A stretch of 64,000 nt of DNA from Orthonyx spaldingii (GCA_013397795.1 VZTJ01001433.1:310001-374000), one strand, 5' to 3'; shown: positions 1 to 12,484, counted from the first letter of the stretch. A program made the numbers and translations. The notes: a model not told the origin generated them from the letters alone.

Positions 1-65
1 AAACTACCAAGTACCAAGATTCCTATGCTATCCCTGGATGTAGTTTATCCTTCCATTTCTTAGCA

Positions 66-255
66 TTATAGAATTATCACAGAATGATTTGGGTTGTAGG
101 GGACCTTACAGATCATCTAGTTCCAGCCCCCCTGCTATGGGCAGGGACATTTTCCACCAGTCCAGGTTTCTCAGAGCCCCATCCAACCTGGCCTTGAACA
201 CTTCCAGGGGAATATCCACATCTTCTCTGGAAAATCTGTTCCAGTGCAGTAAAGC
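66..255 (-). mobile_element. CR1 LINE 3'-end fragment
   Basis: 5'-truncated non-LTR retrotransposon relic inserted on the minus strand, so its 3' end is at the left. The left edge has degraded octamer-type sequence (ATAGAATTATCACAGAATGAT). It is followed by the reverse complement of the standard CR1 3' region: the GGGACCTTACAGATCATCTAG block, the CCTGCTATGGGCAGGGACA block and the CCATCCAACCTGGCCTTGAA block. Similarity fades after the CTGTTCCAGTGC block. Only the 3' untranslated end is present, with no reverse transcriptase. This identification rests on the well-known avian CR1 3' consensus. Confidence 0.92.
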
Positions 256-1336
256 ACAAGATATGAACCAGAGTTGCCCCCCATCAAATTATCCTGGTGA
301 TAATTTGGGAATCCTCTGACAAAAAAAGGTGTGTTAGCAAATACACGTTTTCAGACTTTGCAGCTTCCCCACAGCAGTTTTGAAGTAGCTGCTGGGAGTT
401 ATGGTTCACTCACAATTGTGATTTCTGCAAAACTGTGGTGTGTTCCTTTATATTTTGGAAGTACTGGCCTCTTCCTCAGGATTAACAGTTCAGGAGAGCA
501 AATTTTTTTTTCTTTTTTAGTTTTGAATTTCTTTTTCCATCTTGCTCAGTTTAACAATTGTCTAGGAACATCTAGCAACATCGCTCTAGGACGAAGTTGT
601 TTTGCTGGAGGTACTGGGTGATCTGGACCAACACTACCTGCATAAAAGTTTATTGGCAGCTATGATAAACCCAGATTTCTGTATCCAGAAATCCTTAAAG
701 CAGCAGAAGTGAGACAAAGGTTACATGAACAAACACATTTCAAATACAGCCACATAACAGAACATCTGTCAACCTTTCTCTGTATTTGTGCTCAATAAAT
801 TAGGGACACTGCAGAGCTAATTTGAATGGCACCTTCCAGGCTATAAGTGTCCCTCAGTCCTTCACAACTGTTTCTGAACTTGCAATATGTCCTCTGCTCC
901 AGAGGACCTTTGCCTTCTACCGTTTTCTTTGTCTCTAGGGGACTCAGTGCAAAAGCTATCAAGAAGGCAAGGCAAAGTACCTGTGTAGCTCAGGGAAACC
1001 ATTCCCCAAAATAAGCCTTGTCAAAGTTACTCGGCAGGCTTTGGTAAATCTCAGTTAAGTGGATCTTTTCAATGCTATGATCAATAGCATTAAAATAATT
1101 TAGTTTTCATATGGAAGAGAAGCAGGAATGCATGTCTGTCTAAGGCAGACCTAGGGAGAAGTAAGGGAAGGTAGCACAGCTACTGTCTTGGGATGCCCTC
1201 CCCTTCACTCCCACCTCCACCATCCCTGTACTAATTGTGTTCTTTCAGAATGAGACACATCTTGACAGAACTCTTGGAGCATATACCCTAGGAAGCAAAC
1301 ATACTTGCACTTCTGATTTGGTAAGGAAAATCCATG
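256..1336. other. Unannotated AT-rich sequence
   Basis: No gene, repeat family or RNA was recognised. Open frames here are short and lack codon structure. The interval separates the first CR1 relic from the T-rich microsatellite. Confidence 0.6.
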
Positions 1337-1402
1337 GGTCCAGTTTCAGGTTTGTTTTTTTNATTCAATGGTCCAGTTTTATGTTTGTTTTTTTTTTTTT
1401 TG
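1337..1402. repeat. 33-bp local duplication at the microsatellite edge
   Basis: The block GGTCCAGTTT(C/T)A(G/T)GTTTG followed by a T run occurs twice, starting at 1337 and at 1370. One undetermined base (N, 1362) lies between them. The second copy runs into the (TTTTG)n tract, so slippage or assembly uncertainty next to the homopolymer is plausible. Confidence 0.7.
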
Positions 1403-1459
1403 TTTTTTTTGTTTTTTTTTTTGGTTTTTTGTTTTGTTTTGTTTTGTTTTGTTTTGTTA

Positions 1460-1507
<48 letters not shown>
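1384..1507. repeat. (TTTTG)n / poly-T microsatellite
   Basis: About 120 bp of almost pure T and G on the plus strand. It consists of poly-T blocks of 8-13 bases separated by single G, plus two runs of perfect TTTTG pentamers. It produces phenylalanine-rich (plus) and lysine-rich (minus) false open frames. Length is probably polymorphic. Confidence 0.95.
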
Positions 1508-1508
<1 letters not shown>

Positions 1509-3646
1509 TTTTTCACCTTTCAAACCAGGAGATGTGTTATTTTCCCGCTTGGGAAGCAATATTTGTATTTATATCTGGTGTCTCAGGACGAGAAGCTTCT
1601 CTAAGGGCTGGTAGAATTGTGTAAACCATGTCCATCAGCAAAGCAAAACTTCTTACTGTGCTGTTCAGATTGTTTGGGCTGCTTGTTTTTAAAATGGCTA
1701 CGTTACTACAGGAAAACTGCAAGGAAATTGCAACAGGATTAAGTTGTTCCCAACAGTAAACTTTTATTGTAATGTAATGTTTTCCATCAATCGATTAAAA
1801 AAATAAGAAGGATAAGAGAAGGGATTCAGCACCAATCAGAGAGTCATAAAAGTCCAAGCATTCCCATATTTCCCTGTCAAAAGATTAAATGTAAAGAAAG
1901 GGCAGCCAAGATTTATACAGGTCCTTGCCCTATTAAAACAGGAGCTGGCTAAGTGACCTGCTCTTTAAAGGTACTAATACTAATCTGTAGAGAACCAGGA
2001 CCTGCAGGAATAGTCTGTATAACTACTATCACATTTTTAAATGAGTAAAAGATTCAAAGCATAAACCTAGTGTATTTCTCCCTGAGAGACTGCAACCATA
2101 ACCAAAAGGAAAAAAAAAAATCAAAGTAATATTTTGAAGGAGGAAAATTAACAGTGAGAGGAGTGGAGATCAGATCAATGATTAATGTGTGTAGTGTTTA
2201 TTCCTCCTTCACTCTGTAGTATGGAGATATCTGATGCAGATCTCCAAACCAAAGCATAATTTATTTGGCATGCGGTATAGAAACGTGACTGCATTTGCAT
2301 GTCAGTGAGGAAAATGTGACCTAACAGAGGTTATTCACAGCACTTTGTGGCATTTAACATGGAGGTATCCTTTACCTAAATGATTCACTTGAATAAGGGA
2401 CGTGGATGCCCCACACTGTTATCAACAGGCACTGGTCTCCAATATAGTACAGCCCATCTAAAGTAAACACATCTCAGGACAGAAGCATTAATTAAGAGAT
2501 CAAAATTGAATCAAATTAACCTGATTAAGATCCTTAAGCTTGGAGTCAAGGCTCAGTCATTAGAAAGGAATAGCCTTCTCAGTGGAAGAGATTGCAGACC
2601 AAGTTGAACCCACCTGTCTATAAAGACAAGGAGGAAAAGTTGTTGGGCAGTTGTAGTGAATGGATTTACAATAAAATGATTTATTCTTTGTTTTACTTCC
2701 TCAGTGGAAGGAATAATTTTCAGAATGAATTATATCTATCAAATCTTTCTGAGTTGTGCTGCACAAACAAATATCTCTGGAAGAATTCCTGTGCGATCAG
2801 AAGACAGTGAATACATGAAACTCAGATCTGACCTGGGGAAACAGTGTTTTCTTGACTTCCATATGCAAGAGATTTTTGCTTATCTTTCCTTTGTGATTGC
2901 ATAAGTTCTATCCTTAAAAAATAAGGTACCAAGCTTCCTGTCATCATCAGAGGAAGATGAATCATGTCCACAGATATGCCTTCCTCTGTATTCTTCTGTT
3001 CTACCAAAATGATAAAATCATATTACATTGAAAGGTCAATCCTTTCTCCTTCAGGAAGGATATGTGAGAGCTGATTAACAGATTAAAGTCACATGTGATA
3101 AAGAAAAATTATAAACTCTTTGGCTGACATATCCACTCAAAGCAATGTGAAAGGTTAAGTGAAGATTTTCTTAGTATCTGATAGATTGAGGCCTTTACAT
3201 TTAAATTGTCATAAATAAAGCAACACAGGAGTGGTTATAACCAGTTAGAAGTAGAAATATAGCAATTTTTTTCTATCTGTACACTGAGGTGAGTTAGATA
3301 CATATCAAACTTAATTCAATTGCCCAAAGGTCTCACCATAAAGAGGATAAAGAGGGTAACAGACAAGTCAAATATTAATTCAGTTGATTAATTAATTAAA
3401 AAAGAATACTTCATCCCTTCGAGCCTCAACAGTCATAATTACTTATTTAACATTGGTCCAAGATCATTAATGTAAAGATCTGGCTGTTTGCCAGATGACA
3501 TAAGATCTACTGAATGCTTCACTAATAATATCCACTTTACAGTCTCTCAACATACCTCATCAATGCCTGTGAGAGTTACTTTATATGTGTATTTCATTAC
3601 TGCAACAAGAAATCACGCTGGGTTTGTGGCTCTTCAATGTACTCAG
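1508..3646. other. Unannotated AT-rich sequence
   Basis: No gene or repeat family recognised. The longest open frames are about 60-70 codons, as expected by chance at this base composition. No splice-flanked segment stood out. Confidence 0.6.
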
Positions 3647-3703
3647 TCAAAGGTTGGACTTGATTTTGGATGTCTTTTCCAACATTAATGATTTTATGAT
3701 TTT
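3647..3703 (+). mobile_element. Short CR1 3' tail fragment
   Basis: Only the final 57 bp of a CR1 element remain. AGGTTGGACTTGATTTTGGA matches the GGTTGGACTNGATGATC block. TCTTTTCCAACATTAATG matches the TCCCTTCCAACC block. The segment ends in ATGATTTTATGATTTTAT, a decayed octamer tail. It is on the plus strand and old or heavily truncated. Confidence 0.75.
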
Positions 3704-6700
3704 ATATGTGAAGGGGAATGAGCATGAAGTAGCCTGCTCATAAAAATACAACACTTGGAGTAAGGGATGGAGGGGATAGAGCATAGACCATTTTTTATAT
3801 GTACACTGACAGCGCAGTAGAAAGGATGCATTAAAATCCAAATCTTACAGGAAGGATCAGCCCCTGATTTTGTTCTCAGTGTTTGTTCTGTGGAAAAAAA
3901 AGGTATGGATATCTGTATTTGACAATTTCCTCTAGCATTCAAAATACAGTGCTTTTAATTGATACCTCCTATCTGATGCAAATTGCTTTGAGTTCCCTTG
4001 ACTTTCGTAGAAGAGAAATGTTGATTTACATCGCCTATGGACCCAATGAAATAAAAAATTCTTAGTGTCCTGGGTTTATTCAGGAAGGGTCAGTNCTGCC
4101 TATGCAGCTCTCTCTGGACAGAAAAGTGACAGGAATCATGTTTTGTCTCTAGCTTGAAGGCTTTCGGTTCAAAAGTTAAAAGTTAAAGTATTACTGGATT
4201 ACCTGTGCATTTAATGTCGCTTATGGTAATAAAGGAGAGCAGACAGCATAAAAATAAAAAGAGAGCAAACCTGGCATGAAGATGTAAGGCAAGGTAAATG
4301 GATATAAAGAGACTAAAAAGAGAACAGGAAAGATGAAATAAAAACTCTAACAAACTCCAATCAAAAATAGTGACAGACAAGATGCCAACTCCTCTTTTCT
4401 ACCCAGGGTTGAGGAGGAGGTAGGGTTTCATTTGATGACTTGTGAAAGTATAGTCCTAGATAAATATTAAAAAGTCCTGTAACGTACAAAAATAGATATA
4501 CCACCACATGAGAGCCTCATCCTATGTAAATGATTTTAGATCTACAAAAGTCAGTCCATTCACTAAAGAAACAGAAATACCACCACTGAAGTAGCAGTGT
4601 GTCTCATTATAAAATGGCCATTACTTGGAAACTGTTTAAGTTGCTAAAGTGCAAAATCTTTTTTTTTTTTTTATTCCTCTCCATCTCACTGGAAATAAGC
4701 CACATACAAGTAAAACCCTAACGAAAGTGTTTTTGGAGGACACTCTTTAGTCACAATTTATCATGCACACTGATCACCAACAGCACTGGAAAGGAAAATT
4801 TCTCTTGTCCTCATGAGATTAAGACTGACAAATTATACCATTTATGCTTGCAACCTTCAGGATCTAAACAAAAAAAAAAAGTATTTTCCCATGGATATAG
4901 AAAAGAAAGCTTAATTTGCCACAGGGGATTTTCCACTAAGAAACACATCTACTGGTTTAGCCTTATCTCTACACATCTGGTGTTCTATACTCTTTGCTAA
5001 GCATGTGTTATGGTCAAATGGAGGACATTGGGTTGCCTGAATCTTTTAGTCTAGTCCAGCACCGACAGTTTTACATTCTAACACCTTAGAAAGGCAAGGG
5101 GGGCAGGACATTGTTTTAATACAGTATAGGAGAAAACTTAAAAATATGTTAAAACGTAGATCCTTAACATTCGCTTCTCACAGATGCCAGAATTAGGCAA
5201 TTAGCAATCAAAGAAAACCAGTCAGCAGGTTTGCAACAAAGGACAAGAAACATTTTCATAGGCTGTCTGCAATGCACCCACAATTTAAATGCTGAAGTGC
5301 TTCAAATACTTCAGAGCAGATAAAGGCTTCAACTGACATTCATTTCCCATTCCTTTCTTATTTCAGTCAGGAGAACAGCTATTTGAGACACAGCTTTCTG
5401 AACAAGCTCACGGGATAAGAGTCTCTTTTTGATTTCCTGCTACTAGTGAGGGCAGAGGCCCCATTCTTGGCATACAATCTGTTTCATGCTCTTTCCCTTT
5501 TGGTGCATGGTCAAACAACTAGGACATTGACAGATAAAAGGCCAAAAAGAATAATTGTTCTAGAAAAGGTGTCTTAGAAGATTGGAAAGGATCCGTCCCT
5601 ATGGCAGCTCATTATGAAACACACTACCACTTAGATACTGTAAAAAGTTTCACAATTTGATACAAAATAGGAATATAATTTATAAGCACAATTAGAATCC
5701 AGAAAAAGAATACACACTGAATTGCAACATCTTTAGAATTACTTGTTATGCCAGAAAATAACATACTTTCCATTTAACTGTAATTTCAAATGCAAATACC
5801 AATGTCCTCAGAATGAAGCAGATGTTGGGCTTTATTTCAGTAGAATGAGCAGTTGTTCATCTCTGAATCCTTGTCTTCTGGGGAAATATTTCAATGCCTT
5901 AATGAATGACAGACAGACATAGCTGGGTTTTGTAACACGTTCCCAGGCAAACCAATTTTAGCTCCGTCTTTGGAGCAATTATTGAAAAGTTGTAGACTGT
6001 TACAGTGATAATTCCAGATTAGTGTCATGTTAGGGGAGCTGGTTTCCTTTTTTATTTTTTTGGGTTTTTTTAATTGTTCTGGGAGAAGATTTCGCTACAC
6101 TTGACTGTAAATTGTTCTGACAGTGAATAGAGGACAGGCAGATGCTTCCACACATAAGATGGAACTTGCTTTGGCAAGGACCTAGAAAATAAAATCCCTT
6201 GGGGTAAAAAACCTACCTTATTAATCCAACTGTAAAGGCAGCTACAACTGGTTGCGTTTCAGGTACCACTGGAGAAAACAATACACAATAGCTGAGAGAA
6301 AATCCTACTTTTCTGAAGCTCTATGCTTTGTTTTCCATCCTCCCATACCCTGCAGCACAAACATATGCATAGATAGATAGATAGTGTGACCCCAACCACA
6401 GGGATAAAACCAAGCAGGACCAAGGAGATAATAGCAGCAGGGTTACGTTAATAACATGAAAATATTCAGGAGTTTGCATAGTATGGAGGGTCTGACATCC
6501 TGTTCTCTTTGTGATTTTGCAATTTACTTGGTTTTCCTCCCTAATATATATTATAATGCTGCCTTGTTTGCTAAAGGGTATTTTGTGGTATGGCACATCC
6601 TTTTCACTGTGCCAGCTGACACTTTAGGGTGAACACTGATGAGTTTTACCCTAGGAGATGTCACCAGTAAAATCCTGTGATGGACACAGCAGGCAAGGGA

Positions 6701-7856
6701 GGTGAGTTCCATGCTGGGGATAGCTGTGCCTCCCGGGTAGCTTTGAGCAACTGGAGCAGGTTGCAATTTCTGGAATGGAAAAGACACAGAGACAAAGAAA
6801 TGACTGAGACACAAGCTTTTTTAGTAAGCACATCCAAGCAATTAATTTTAAAAACTTTTCTTAGGTTAACAGGGAGGGAGACTGCATGGACTGTGACATA
6901 AAAACACAGGAGTTTCAAAGACATTTGAGCTGTGCACAGGGGGACCAAGACCTCTTACTCAAGAACACACAGCAACAACAGTGCAGGTACACAACTCCAT
7001 TTACGGGCTAATTCTGCTTCACTGAACAGCAAAGATTTTGTTGTCTTAGTTAGAACTGAGGGTCAGTCTTTGATATTTGATTATAATAAAATTGCTTTCC
7101 CTCCTCCTTTTTGATCATTTAGAAAATCAACATAGAAAAAGAAAGCTTATTTTCCTCTTGCCCAAATTCTCTTCTGAAATAAACTGGCACAGCATCACTT
7201 GAACCAGTGATTCTTTGTTTGAAACAGTGATTCTTTGTCTGTTTGAACCATTGTAGAAATTGGATCAGTGGGTTTTAAGAGATTTCAAAGAAAAGCTAAA
7301 AATAAAATCATAAATAATGATCAAGACATACATAATAATAAAAGTAAGCCACCAGATTTATGCATAGGGGAAAATATACTGTAAAATTATGTTTCAAAGC
7401 ATAATATGTCATGCAAAATCCTGTTGCACGAAATGAAAGGGCACTTTATTCAACTGTTCTTTTACAAATACCAAAAGCTGGCCAAATGTATATTTAATGA
7501 TTTTTTTTTAAATACAGTGTATGAATTTTTTTTGGATTATATGTAACAATCTAAAGCCAAGTAAACATTAAAGGATATGAAACAAGAAATAATTACTTGT
7601 ACTTTTTCACTTTGTAATTAAGACTAAATATTTATTCCTGATTACTCAATATGAGCCTCCAAATCTTTGGCAGCCATTTGGGAATGTCCCTTGCACTTCA
7701 GCAAAGAGAAAATAACACTGTCTTGAGGCAGGGGACATAGGTTGAACCCTAGACTTGGAATATTTAGTACTAGACTACATATTCTGGCCTTGAAATCAGA
7801 ATCACATTGAGGCTTCAAGCATTTAAAGAAATACATTTCCTTTGCAGGTTTTCAGG
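3704..7856. other. Unannotated AT-rich sequence with small simple repeats
   Basis: Contains a single undetermined base at 4095, a poly-T run near 4660, a short (GATA)n run near 6370 and a 20-bp duplication at 7205 listed separately. A good splice-donor consensus (GGGAG then GTGAGT) occurs near 6700 on the plus strand, without a convincing partner acceptor. No gene recognised. Confidence 0.55.
7205..7244. repeat. 20-bp tandem duplication
   Basis: Two head-to-tail 20-bp units, both beginning CAGTGATTCTTTGT, at 7205 and 7225. They differ only near their 3' ends. One of three duplications of exactly 20 bp in the window. Confidence 0.85.
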
Positions 7857-8880
7857 TGTACTGTGTTTGCATGGCAAGTGGCTACAAGGAGGGCCAGAAG
7901 CTTTCCCCATGTCTGGCAGAGCCAATGCCAGCTGACTCCAGGATGGACTTGCCACTGCCCAAAGCTGAACCCAGCAGTGACAGTGGTTGTTCCTCTGGAA
8001 TATCATGTTTAAGAAGCAGGAAAAGAAATTTGCAAGCTATCAGCAGTCAGAGAGAGGAGTGAGGATATGTGAGAGAAACAGTCCTGCAGTGCAGAAAGAG
8101 GGAGAAGAGGTGCTCCAGGCACTGGAGCAGATTCCCCTGCTGCCCATGGTGAAGGCCACGGTGAGGCAGCTGTTCTCCTACAGCTCATGGAGGTCCATGA
8201 TGGAGCAGGTGAATGCCTGAAGGAGGCTATGACCCACTGGAAAGCCTCCACTGGAACAGCATCCTGGCAGGACCCGTGGCCCTGAAGAGAGAGAAGATCA
8301 CATTGGATCAGGTTCGGTGGCAGAAACTGTGACCTCAAGGGGGATCCATGCTGGGGCAGCCTGTTTCTGAAGGACAGGATTCCATGGAAGTGATCCACAC
8401 TGAAGCAGTTTGGGAGAAACTGCAACTTGTGGGAAGGACTCACATTGGAGAAGTTTGTGGAGGACTGTCTCCCATGGGAGGGAGCCCATGCTGGATCAGA
8501 GAAGAGTGTGAGGAGGAAGGAGCTGCAGACACAATGTGTCATGAACTGACCACAGACCCCATTTGCCACCACCCTGCGCAGCTGGTGACAAGGAGGGAGA
8601 GAAAATTGGCAGGAATGAAACTGATGAAGAAGCGAGGGATAGGAGGAAGATACTTTTAAGATTTGGTTTGTTTTCCTAACTCTGATTTCATAATTTAATT
8701 TAAACTAATTTCTACCAGTCAAGTCAGTTTTGCCCATGATGTACCCGAGAACTCTCCCTGCGCTTTCTCAACCCAGAAGCCTTTTGTTATAGTTTCTCTT
8801 GCCTGGCCATCTGAGGAGGGGAGTAACAGAATGGTTTCGCCGGATGCTTAACATCCAGCCAGGGTCAACCCAACACAACA
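7857..8880 (+). mobile_element. Long endogenous-retrovirus LTR, copy 1
   Basis: LTR-like element of about 1,024 bp, starting TGTACTG and ending ACACAACA, with the TG...CA termini typical of LTRs. No adjoining gag, pol or env is visible, so it is probably a solo LTR. In order it has a GC-richer U3, a degenerate 45-bp tandem array (8299-8500), an AT-rich block where polyadenylation would fall (around 8690), and a U5-like end containing GAGGAGGGGAGTAACAG and CCAGCCAGGGTCAACCC. It aligns over its whole length with 34975-36033, and that alignment defines both boundaries. I see no matching target duplication, so the ends may have drifted. An antisense frame of 187 codons (8009-8572) is low-complexity and is not called a gene. 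Confidence 0.85.
8299..8500 (+). repeat. 45-bp degenerate tandem array inside LTR copy 1
   Basis: Four diverged units start at 8299, 8347, 8396 and 8441 (48, 49, 45 and 46 bp), and a fifth partial unit starts at 8487. Each begins CA(C/T)(A/G)(C/T)TG(G/A) and carries a GAAGGACT- or GGAGGGA-like block near its end. The period is close to a multiple of three, which helps explain long meaningless open frames here. Confidence 0.8.
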
Positions 8881-10420
8881 CATTGAACAATGTGCTGTTG
8901 TATCTTTTTGAAATATATCTTGAAGCTGTACAGTGACAATGAACCTACATCTATCAGGTTTGCGTGCGTGGATAAACTACTGATGTATGTGCTTTCCCTG
9001 TCCAGTTTGTAAGCCAAAATTTTGATAGTCAACTAGTAGCAGATAGAAAAATTTGATGACTAACTATAATGTTATGCATTTAAAAAAAGCCCAAACAAAA
9101 CCAAGGGCAAACCTTGGCTTCTGTACAAGAAAACCATTTTAAGGAAGTAGTGGACAAAGGTCCTGAACTGAATATCTAATTTTAAGCTCAAATTCACAGT
9201 AACTATTTCAGCTGACCTTGATAAACTGAGAGAGGAATTTTTTGGGTTTTTTTCATTATTTATTTATTATAAGATTATCTTTTTCTCCATGGTGTTTTGT
9301 AGCTGGTGTTTTTTATGAGAAATACTTCAAAATAACCATACCCTTTTTCATCACACAATGTAAATCCATGATTGACAGTCCCCATGGAAAGATAGGATTT
9401 CATGGGCAATACAATATAAATAAAGTACATGAGTGAAGAATGCATTTCCATCTCATTACAGCTAGGATAAGCTTGGATGTACAGAGCAAGAACTTTACAT
9501 TCTTTATTTATGCAATAGTCCAATTTCAGACTGGCTAGTCATAAGGCCTGGGAAGAAAAGTAAAATCAGGGGCCAAAACTCACTTTTACCCCTCTGTGTT
9601 GTTGTTACCAGCATGGGGGAAAATCATGAATGTGATGCTGAGACACTCCTGGGGAAAGAAATCATTATCTCATAACCTAAAGGAAAACCCATACAGGAAT
9701 TTTCTCTGCATCTGTATTCTTGAAAGTGTCTCATAATTTCCAAAGAGAATGACTTTGCTGCTTGTGTTGAGTGTCTGAATCAGACACGCATGCTTGTGTC
9801 TACATGTGTGGCAGGCATTACATCAGGGTTACACACAGAGTAACCTGGTTTTCTTGATTGCTTTGGAAAGTGGACCAGAGGTCTCAAAAGAGAGAAAAAT
9901 TTAGCATACTTAAGGCCAGGCCTGCATAAGGACAGGGTTGTGTTTCTTCCTGTTTGGCTTTTTCCTCTTTTTCTCAGTTTTGACAATACTGTTTGGCACA
10001 AGGCATGGAAAGAATTAAAAAGAAAAAAACCCTCTCCAGTAAAAACCTCACAACAACCATCAAAAGTGTAGTGGGTTAATGTCACTAGGAAAAATTTCCC
10101 TGTTTGCCTGCTTGCATAATTCAACCAAATAATTTTAGCATTGTGTGTGTATACTGCCACTCTCTATTCCCACATACCTCACAATTTCTTAAGCCGATAT
10201 TCAATGTGTGTAACAGACAAGGGCACAATCACAACCTTAAAGACATCGATGGCCAAGTCATTTCACTGTACTGTGGTAAAAGCAGTTTTAACCATCTCTT
10301 CTGGAGACTTAACTGCATTTTCACCCCTGCATTTATTATCCAGATCCATCCTACTGATGCTAGAATTATTTTTGCTTTTATATTTCCTTCATATATACTC
10401 GTAGCTCTGTACATTTTTGG
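8881..10420. other. Unannotated sequence between two LTRs
   Basis: No gene recognised. An open frame of 126 codons on the minus strand (9780-10160) has no domain, coiled coil or signal I can identify, and I treat it as chance. Confidence 0.55.
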
Positions 10421-10726
10421 TGTATAGTTACATAGTTCCTAGTTAGCTCCAGTACTTTTCCCTGCCTTTTCCCTACCGTGATAGGCAGAAAGACAAAACA
10501 CGTTCCAGAGGTTCCAAATCCCAGGGGGCCTAAGGCCCTTATCCTATCTTGGTTCTTCCTGGGAGCCAAGGTTGAAACCAGCTCTTCAAGACACATTTGC
10601 ATAAACAAGGTTTAGTTCCTATCTAAAGGGGGACTACAGGAGGGGTAGGAACAAAAGGGGGGAAAATACTTCATCATTTGTGATTCTAATTGGGGATTTT
10701 TGTCAGTTATGCTAATTTGCTAAACT

Positions 10727-10733
10727 TATAAAA
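10727..10733 (+). promoter_or_regulatory. LTR TATA box
   Basis: TATAAAA, 64 bp upstream of an AATAAA and downstream of an ATTGG (reverse CCAAT) motif, inside the LTR-like element at 10421-10885. Activity today is unknown. Confidence 0.6.
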
Positions 10734-10796
10734 CTGTATACACCCCATGTGGGGGCGGGGGGGGGCATTTTTCCATGTCCGCCCTTGGAGGCCTCC

Positions 10797-10802
10797 AATA
10801 AA
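10797..10802 (+). terminator. LTR polyadenylation signal
   Basis: A perfect AATAAA just after GGAGGCCTCC within the 10421-10885 LTR. Its position after the TATA box is what an LTR requires for R-region polyadenylation. Confidence 0.6.
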
Positions 10803-10885
10803 GACCATCCTCTATATTACCTCCTATATTAATATTGTCTCAAAAATGTATTGTTTTATTTCTAGGTCTTTAAGGCATCATTACA

Positions 10886-12315
10886 GCTGACACCTGCCTT
10901 GTTTCATAATTTCAGATAAGGCATGTGGCTTACCTTTCCTTGGCAGTCCATCCAGTGCCTCCTGCCCTTGCCCTGTAACTACTTGAGACATAAATACCTG
11001 CATTTCTATACAGAGTTGTTCCTGTATGATATAGCATGATAGATTCTTTAAGGAGTAATGTATCAGATCAAAAACTACTGTACTGATGGCATCAAATACC
11101 CTTTTGTTCTGATCCAAATTCTAGTTTTATGACTTTCATACCTTCTAGCATGATAACCACACTTGCTGCGTTTTTCCTATAAATTTTAATCAGTTTTGGA
11201 GATGGACTTGAAGATTTCCCATCTGAGCTTCTTCTTTGAGGTCTTCTGAAACACTGGGAGTAACTTGACAGCTCTTGTGTTCTTCATAAAATCCTCTAGC
11301 CCTCCATTATTCCTCATAATGATCTATTTTTGTGACCTGACATCATAGTACAAAATAATTTTTTTCCATGGTGATGTTAAACTTCATATGAATAATATAT
11401 TAACTCTGAAGACCCATACATAATTCACCTCTTTCTCTTCCCCACAGTGGTGATGGCCAGGTTGTTTTGTGGTTTTTGAATTAGTTTTCTTTTTCATGTC
11501 TGGATGGGTGTTACACTGCACTCTTCATCATCATCATCCTTGCCTGACTTGCAAATATATCCACCCCACATTTCTGGATCCCAGTCCTCAGCAGAAACTG
11601 CCACTCAGGCTTCCCAGACTTGTTCCCAGGTTTCTGTTTCTTTTCCTGCAGTAGCCTTTCTTCTTAGCCTGACAGGCTTTCTCAGGCTCTGCGCACTCAG
11701 CAGCTGCCTGTGAACATGTCCACTTTTCTTTCTAGCCAGCTACACATCCCTTTGGCTGCCAAGTTTCATCCTCCCCTTTTACAATTACCTCACTCCCCTC
11801 TCAGAATGCAGTCAGCAGTTGTCACACAAACGGCTACACGAAGCACAAACAGTGAGTTTTTCATAGCCTTCTTTTCTTTAGCTCATTCAGAATGCAATTT
11901 ACCCCCTATCATACTGTACGAGTCCTAACTAGTCCTTGTCTCAGGGACTGAGATTATGATTTTCACAGTTACTCTATTTTGTCTCATGGCTGGGACTAGC
12001 AAAAAGTCAGTGTTGACTCCTTATTCCCTCCTGCCTTGCTCTTGTACTCTGTGCCATTCTGCTAACACACCAAAAAGCACCAGTAATACAGTTATGCACA
12101 TCTCTTTTTTTCACAAACTACTGACCCAGAAGCCAGCAAGTATTTAAATTCACGACCCAAACCTTTATTGATCCTAGTGATTTCAATAGATTGCCTATGC
12201 TGTTCAACAGAATTTTGGAACAGGAAAAATATCTGCACAGTTCACATAGTTTAACCAAATCAGGACTGAGGCAGTTTATTGGTTTATTAACTGCAGATAA
12301 AGCATTTTGATTTTT
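10886..12315. other. Unannotated sequence, pyrimidine-rich on the plus strand in its second half
   Basis: From about 11,470 to 12,110 the plus strand is strongly enriched in C and T, with a short (CAT)n run near 11,530. No repeat family or gene recognised. Confidence 0.55.
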
Positions 12316-12484
12316 TACAAGTTGTCCAGAGAGGTGGTAAATGCTCCATCCTGGAAACAACAGGTTGGACAAGGCTTTAACCAGCCTGATCTAGCAGAAG
12401 ATGCCCCTGCTCATTGCAGGAGGGTTGGACTAAATGCACTTTAAAAGGTCCTTCCAACCCAAACCAATCTATGATTCTACGATA
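12316..12484 (+). mobile_element. CR1 LINE 3'-end fragment
   Basis: Starts in the conserved GTTGTCCAGAGAGGTGGT block. It continues through the CAGGTTGGACAAGG and AGGGTTGGACTAAATG blocks and TCCTTCCAACCCAAACC. It ends with CTATGATTCTACGA, the octamer-type tail. 5'-truncated, non-coding, plus strand. Confidence 0.92.

Larger units (their letters stand above)
10421..10885 (+). mobile_element. Probable endogenous-retrovirus LTR (about 465 bp)
   Basis: The segment begins TGTATAGTTA and ends CATTACA, giving short inverted TGTA/TACA termini. It has a retroviral-type core promoter: ATTGG at 10689, TATAAAA at 10727-10733, and AATAAA at 10797-10802, about 65 bp further on. That spacing fits a short R region. 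A G-rich run (GGGGGC followed by nine G) lies between TATA and AATAAA. The boundaries are less certain than for the other LTRs because I cannot find a clean target duplication. No retroviral coding sequence flanks it. It may be an alpha/beta-retrovirus-type solo LTR, which is inference. Confidence 0.65.

Noticed and set aside
1237..1624. Phenylalanine-rich and lysine-rich open frames around 1.3-1.6 kb
   Set aside because: They are translations of the (TTTTG)n and poly-T microsatellite and cross an undetermined base.
6677..6901. Plus-strand frame containing a strong GTGAGT donor
   Set aside because: A lone donor with no convincing acceptor or downstream exon. Such donors occur by chance several times in 64 kb.
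8299..8500. Regularly spaced repeats that could suggest a CRISPR-like array
   Set aside because: Units are contiguous, diverged and lie inside a vertebrate LTR. There are no unique spacers and the organism is a bird.
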